This document shows positions 60,060 through 64,000 of a DNA stretch of 64,000 nt, in pieces. The notes beneath the pieces were generated by a model. It searched no databases. It worked only from the letters and a program-made list of their open reading frames with translations, and was not told where the DNA came from. The stretch lies in the NCBI GenBank assembly GCA_032622095.1, contig CP136065.1:36674732-36738731 (forward strand), written 5' to 3'. Every line of letters begins with the position of its first letter. Position 1 is the first letter of the stretch. The translations under genes and the position numbers were made by a program. Origin of the DNA: Siphonodentalium dalli (Eukaryota; Mollusca; Scaphopoda; Gadilida; Siphonodentaliidae).

Positions 60060-60252
60060 ACACGGCTGGTTAAACAACACATGTGGCGGCCCACGTCGGT
60101 TTCATTTGCGGCCCAAGTGGTGGTTGGGCGGCCCAACCACATATACCCCCCCCCCCCCAAACCGTAAAAAAGACCCTCGGATTCTCGCTTGATAGAAAAT
60201 CACGTGGAATCAGAATTTTCCCGGTCTCCTGATCGGCCAGTCCGCCTCTGTA
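60060..60252. mobile_element. CAGAGGCGGACTGG-ended element, short variant (inverted)
   Basis: Ends GATCGGCCAGTCCGCCTCTG. Its body (ATTCTCGCTTGATAGAAAAT + CACGTGGAATCAG, and the GGCGGCCCAACCACATATA + poly-C block) is repeated in the opposite orientation at 61551-61745. Confidence 0.75.
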
Positions 60253-60297
60253 CACCGGTACCTGCACCAAATATTCCCAAAAACATTCTTGTAAATA

Positions 60298-60720
60298 TCA
60301 TATATTTGTAAATGTTTTAAGGCATGTTAAACAGCTTGGGGGGGGGGGGGGGTGAAAAAAAAATTCCGGCACATATGCCGGGGTGCGTGGGTGGTCAAAC
60401 AAAGCCACCAACAAGCAATTTTTTCCGCAACTAAAACAAAAATTTCCTGCTTGTTTTTTTAGTGTTTTGGCAATGAGTTGGGCTTCAAAACCACTTTGAA
60501 TGAGAGAAATAATGTAATTATAACTGGTAAACTGACTGCAGGCAGTTATCGTGTTGTATTTTGTTGCAAATCTTGAAATCCAAGATGGCCACTGGCAGCC
60601 ATGTTTTTTTGGCCGAATGACCTCAAAATGACTCATTCCTATTTACATGTCCATGTTAACATCCATGATAAATAGTATGCACAGAAATTCATATACAGCT
60701 GAATTTCCCCCCGCAAATCT
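60298..60720. repeat. About 400-bp repeat, copy 1
   Basis: Poly-G, then ATGCCGGGGTG, CCGCAACTAAAAC, CCAAGATGGCCACTGGCAGC, and ATTCCTATTTACATGTC + CATGTTAACATCCATG. The same modules follow in order at 61160-61530. Confidence 0.85.
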
Positions 60721-60863
60721 TTGTTTTAGTGTTAAAAGGGGGGTGGGTGTAAACAAAACGGTCGGAAAAAAACTGCCGAAAACGGAAAAAAATTTGGGTG
60801 GGTGGGTACAAAAAATGATCGAAAGGGAAAAAATGCCATACATGCCTGAAATTTGTTTCCGAC

Positions 60864-60893
60864 CCCCCCCCCCCCGGGGGGGGGGGGGGGGGG
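60864..60893. repeat. Adjacent poly-C and poly-G runs
   Basis: About 14-15 C followed directly by about 18 G. This is a homopolymer palindrome. Confidence 0.9.
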
Positions 60894-61156
60894 CAATGTG
60901 TCAATACAACATTTGATTTTATCATCTTTACTTGAATAGGTGAGTTCACAAATACTCTATTTCCATGCATATACTAGTAAACACAATTATACATAATCGT
61001 TGGGGAATTGAACAAATTATACTGTATAATATACAAGCATAATTATGTATACTAGAAGATAGCAGCACAAACTAGTACTTCTGCATGTCAAATATCACAC
61101 ATACCAGTATATACCACTTATACTGCGGATTGACTTCTTTAAAAATATTGGCCGTC

Positions 61157-61535
61157 ATATCAGGGGGGGATTTCCGGGCACGTATGCCGGGGTGGATGAA
61201 CTTGATGGGACCAACAAACATTTTTTTCCGCAACCAAAATGTTTTTTTCCTGCAAGTCGTATGACTGTTTGGCTTAAAACTCATTACAATAAGAGAAATA
61301 CCGGTATTTATAAAACAGAAATGACAAATTTCATGATGATCAGACAAACAGTATAGCTTGTAGCTCATGCTAATGGATTGAATTTTGAATTCCAAGATGG
61401 CCACCGGCTGGTGACCGGCAGCCATATTTTTTTGCTGAATGACCCCAAAATGAGTCGTTCCTATTTACATGTCAATGTTAACATCCATGACAAATAGTAT
61501 TCACAGAAATTCATATACAGCTGTTTACAGTGAAT
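61157..61535. repeat. About 400-bp repeat, copy 2
   Basis: Direct copy of 60298-60720 with lower identity in the middle. It contains CCAAGATGGCCACCGGC and a second GACCGGCAGCCATATTT. Confidence 0.85.
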
Positions 61536-61550
61536 CTCCCACACCCAGAG

Positions 61551-61760
61551 GCGGACTGGCCGATCCGGAGACTGGGAAATTTCCCGATGGGCCGGAGGCC
61601 GGAAAAATTCTGATTCCACGTGATTTTCTATCAAGCGAGAATACGAGGGGTTTTTTTTACGGTTTGGGGGGGGGGTATATGTGGTTGGGCGGCCCCAACC
61701 ACAACTTGGGCCGCAAATGAAACTGACGTGGGCCGCCACATATGTTGTTTAACCTGCCGT
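61551..61760. mobile_element. CAGAGGCGGACTGG-ended element, short variant
   Basis: Starts CAGAGGCGGACTGGCCGATC. Its body is the reverse complement of 60060-60252, and its right side continues into a match with 60016-60060. Confidence 0.75.
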
Positions 61761-61962
61761 GTATCCAATAAGATGACACTCTTCTAAGAATATATTGATT
61801 CGAAAATTATTGCACATGTCAAATGTTTTACTTCGGATAATGTGTACTGCCAATATATATATATATAAATATATATCACCCGAGAAGCGGAAAACTGGCG
61901 AGGAAAGACAGAAGTTACCTAAATTGGGAAGTTGGCAGGTTCCCCATGTGAGCATAATGTGA

Positions 61963-61991
61963 CGATGGGGGGGGGGGGGGGGGGGGGGGGC
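61963..61991. repeat. Poly-G run of about 26 bases
   Basis: Directly abuts the left end of the next CAGAGGCGG element. Confidence 0.9.
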
Positions 61992-62667
61992 AGAGGCGGA
62001 CTGGCCGATCGGGAGACCGGGAAAACTCCGGACGTGGGCCGCCACATGTGTTGTTTAACCAGCCGAATTGGCTAATCGTAAGTTTGTCATTAAATGAACT
62101 TGTCAGCATCATATAACACCACGTAAAGACCCCGTTAATCTCGAGATTCCAGCTGTAAATCCCAAAAAAATCTCACACCCCTCCCAGACCCTCCCCCAAT
62201 TGAAATTTACAACAAAATAGGAACGCTTCAGTTGATGCCAGTCTATATAGAGATGCTAGGATTTGCGAGCTTCTTGTATAGTTTTCAAAATTTTCTCACC
62301 CCGGGCCGAACAACAATGAACAGCCCGGTGTGTCCTGATCTCTTGTCCGTAGCTGTGTGAGTGTGTGCATTTGTCTGGAGTTAGACCGCTAGATGTTAGA
62401 ATTTATGCAATTTTTCAGGTAAAAATATCTGAATGGTCTCATATCGGGAATATATAGAACCATGGTTTGTGAATATATAAGATATATTAGGCCAGAGGTG
62501 CAAATGGAATTATGCAAAAACATGTATTTGGTCTGATTCTGATTCAAGTGTGGGGGGGGGGGTGCAGTTGGAATTTCCCAAGGTGGACTGTGGACACCCC
62601 CCGAACAGATGGGCCGGTAATATATTAATTTCCCGGGCCGGTTTTTTGGCCCAGTCCGCCTCTGCCC
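61992..62667. mobile_element. CAGAGGCGGACTGG-ended element, copy 2
   Basis: CAGAGGCGGACTGGCCGATC at the left and GGCCCAGTCCGCCTCTG at the right. It is the reverse complement of 59293-60014 along its length. Confidence 0.77.
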
Positions 62668-63445
62668 ACACCCCCCCCCCGCAAATCTGTTTTATTGTTA
62701 GAATGGTGGGGGTGGAAACCGGTGGATGTTTGGACGCGGGGGTGGGTCCCAACAAGGGTCGAACGAAAAAAATCAGCATACATGCCTGAACATATTTTCC
62801 GACCCCCTGATCATATGGCCATTTTCGTCTATTTTTCCAACTATACTTTCTATAAGCAATGGGAATGCTTGATAGAAAATTTGTAAATAGTATATACAAG
62901 TAGGGGGTTAAATGTAGCACACCATGAACTTTGAAGTTGCCGACATTGTTTCTGGTGTCAATTTTTAAACTCCACCCATCGCCTGTTGTCAGGCCGCATT
63001 CATTGGCATTACACAAACAGGCATGGAAATACAAGATAGTGATTCGTCTTATACATGCATATATAAGTTAATTTAAAGATATCCGTGTGGTTGTATTAAT
63101 TTTCAACTTTTGGTGTGATATCTTTTGGTGTATCATAACTACACGGTACTGTAGTTCCATAACAATGACCGTGGCTAATGAATCTGGCATTTCTGTAATA
63201 AGAAGAAAAATATGCTGCATATACATGTATGTGATATGGATACATGTATTTTTATAATTTGCAAACATATTTATAAACAAAGTGTAAAGTTCATTCAACC
63301 AACAATGTGAGCGTCCTCGGCAATTCAGATGACCATGGTTCAATTGTAAGTGGGGGAATCGGGCCTGACAAAATCATGGATAGTTTGTTGACACGATTAC
63401 GATGTCATCACACATGAGTATATTGTCGGCGACTCGGCGGTTAAC
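62668..63445. other. Intergenic DNA, no gene accepted
   Basis: A minus-strand stretch below 63198 follows a good acceptor (TTCTTATTACAG|) but gives only a short Cys-containing frame without a known domain. Confidence 0.35.
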
Positions 63446-63961
63446 CATGTGATTAACTACCCTATGTTTTTTTATTTACTTTGTACAATTTTTAAGTACA
63501 CACACAGTTCTGATTCAGTCACAAGTGGAGGTAGCCAATGATACGCCACAATTTTGCATCTAAAATGCTTGATACTACTTTTTATCACTCATGACAATGC
63601 CCGACCATGCGCAGTACAACTATCACCGTATCGGTTACTACCCACAACAAAATCTTTCCACTTACGATTGAATCGTGATCATCAGAACATTCACTTAGTG
63701 AAAGTTCAGATGACCACGATTCAATCGTAAACTTGTCGAAACTTTTCCATCATAGGAAATAACTGATAATTGGACTGCGCACGCTCACATCGAAATCGTA
63801 GGTCAAAAATAATATCAAGCACTGTTTGATTTTACTATTTTTAGATGCCAAATTGAGGCGTATCCTTGGTTTATACCGGTACCTCCACTTGTGACGAAAG
63901 ATTCGCAGTGGTGTGTGCATAAAAATTGTAGCTGAAAATGACCGGTGTAGTCAATCACATG
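63446..63961. mobile_element. 516-bp inverted-repeat element
   Basis: The left arm starts CATGTGATTAACTAC and the right arm ends GTAGTCAATCACATG. The arms correspond through CACAAGTGGAGGTA / TACCTCCACTTGTG, GCATCTAAAA / TTTTTAGATGC and TTACGATTGAATCGTG near the centre (about 63690). It is diverged and non-coding. Confidence 0.85.
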
Positions 63962-64000
63962 CTTTAGGATGTTCAACCTACGGTATAATCATGTACGACG

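Noticed and set aside
63068-63198. Possible minus-strand exon after TTCTTATTACAG at 63198 with NARFISHGHCYGTTVPC
   Set aside because: A good acceptor and two cysteines, but it is too short, with no domain match and no partner exon in phase. It was considered as a CCP fragment and not supported.

Overview
This window looks like nuclear DNA from an invertebrate animal. It is AT-rich and gene-poor. Its few recognisable genes are split by introns with consensus GT/AG sites, and most of the rest is repeats and decayed transposons. The gene content (a CYP2-clan cytochrome P450, a TMEM26-like membrane protein, an extracellular CCP-Kunitz protein) and the repeat types (TTAA-flanked MITEs, a Penelope-like element, several LINE clades, RTE/SINE-type tails) suggest a marine invertebrate such as a mollusc or another lophotrochozoan, a lancelet or a hemichordate. 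The sequence alone does not decide between these. I recognise no rRNA, tRNA, CRISPR array or bacterial operon.

Layout. 1-2727: a 44-bp satellite in which nearly every monomer carries a GATATC site, organised into two higher-order copies of about 1.15 kb. 2.7-10.6 kb: mostly unremarkable intergenic DNA with a 20-bp minisatellite, two TTAA/foldback elements, the first exon of a TMEM26-like gene on the minus strand (7198-7421), a possible terminal exon of an unknown minus-strand gene (9441-9756) and a 520-bp TTAA element. 10.76-15.35 kb: four copies of a 0.7-kb unit ending in a large hairpin, two fused head to head into a 1.43-kb palindrome and two in tandem. 15.85-17.66 kb: a 457-bp repeat present twice.

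18.38-34.44 kb, minus strand: a complete five-exon cytochrome P450 gene that I could join without a break (489 codons, every splice phase agrees). Its introns hold a decayed LINE, a TTAA MITE 33 bp from a splice acceptor, a 6.5-kb array of related 0.65-0.9-kb repeats and a nearly perfect second copy of most of exon 1. 35.3-44 kb: two more LINE remnants, palindromic MITEs, minisatellites, an RTE/SINE-type repeat and a Penelope-like element with an intact GIY-YIG reading frame and an internal inversion that fits twin priming.

45.6-51.6 kb, minus strand: the 3' end of a secreted-type gene with a CCP (sushi) exon, a linker exon and a Kunitz inhibitor exon, all in matching phase 1. Upstream exons were not found. 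52-64 kb: no recognisable gene; nested CAGAGGCGGACTGG-ended elements, duplicated poly-G/poly-C blocks, several foldback elements and a large inverted repeat at the right end.

All three recognised genes are on the minus strand, but nothing suggests that they act together. The window reads as three unrelated genes in a transposon-rich landscape.
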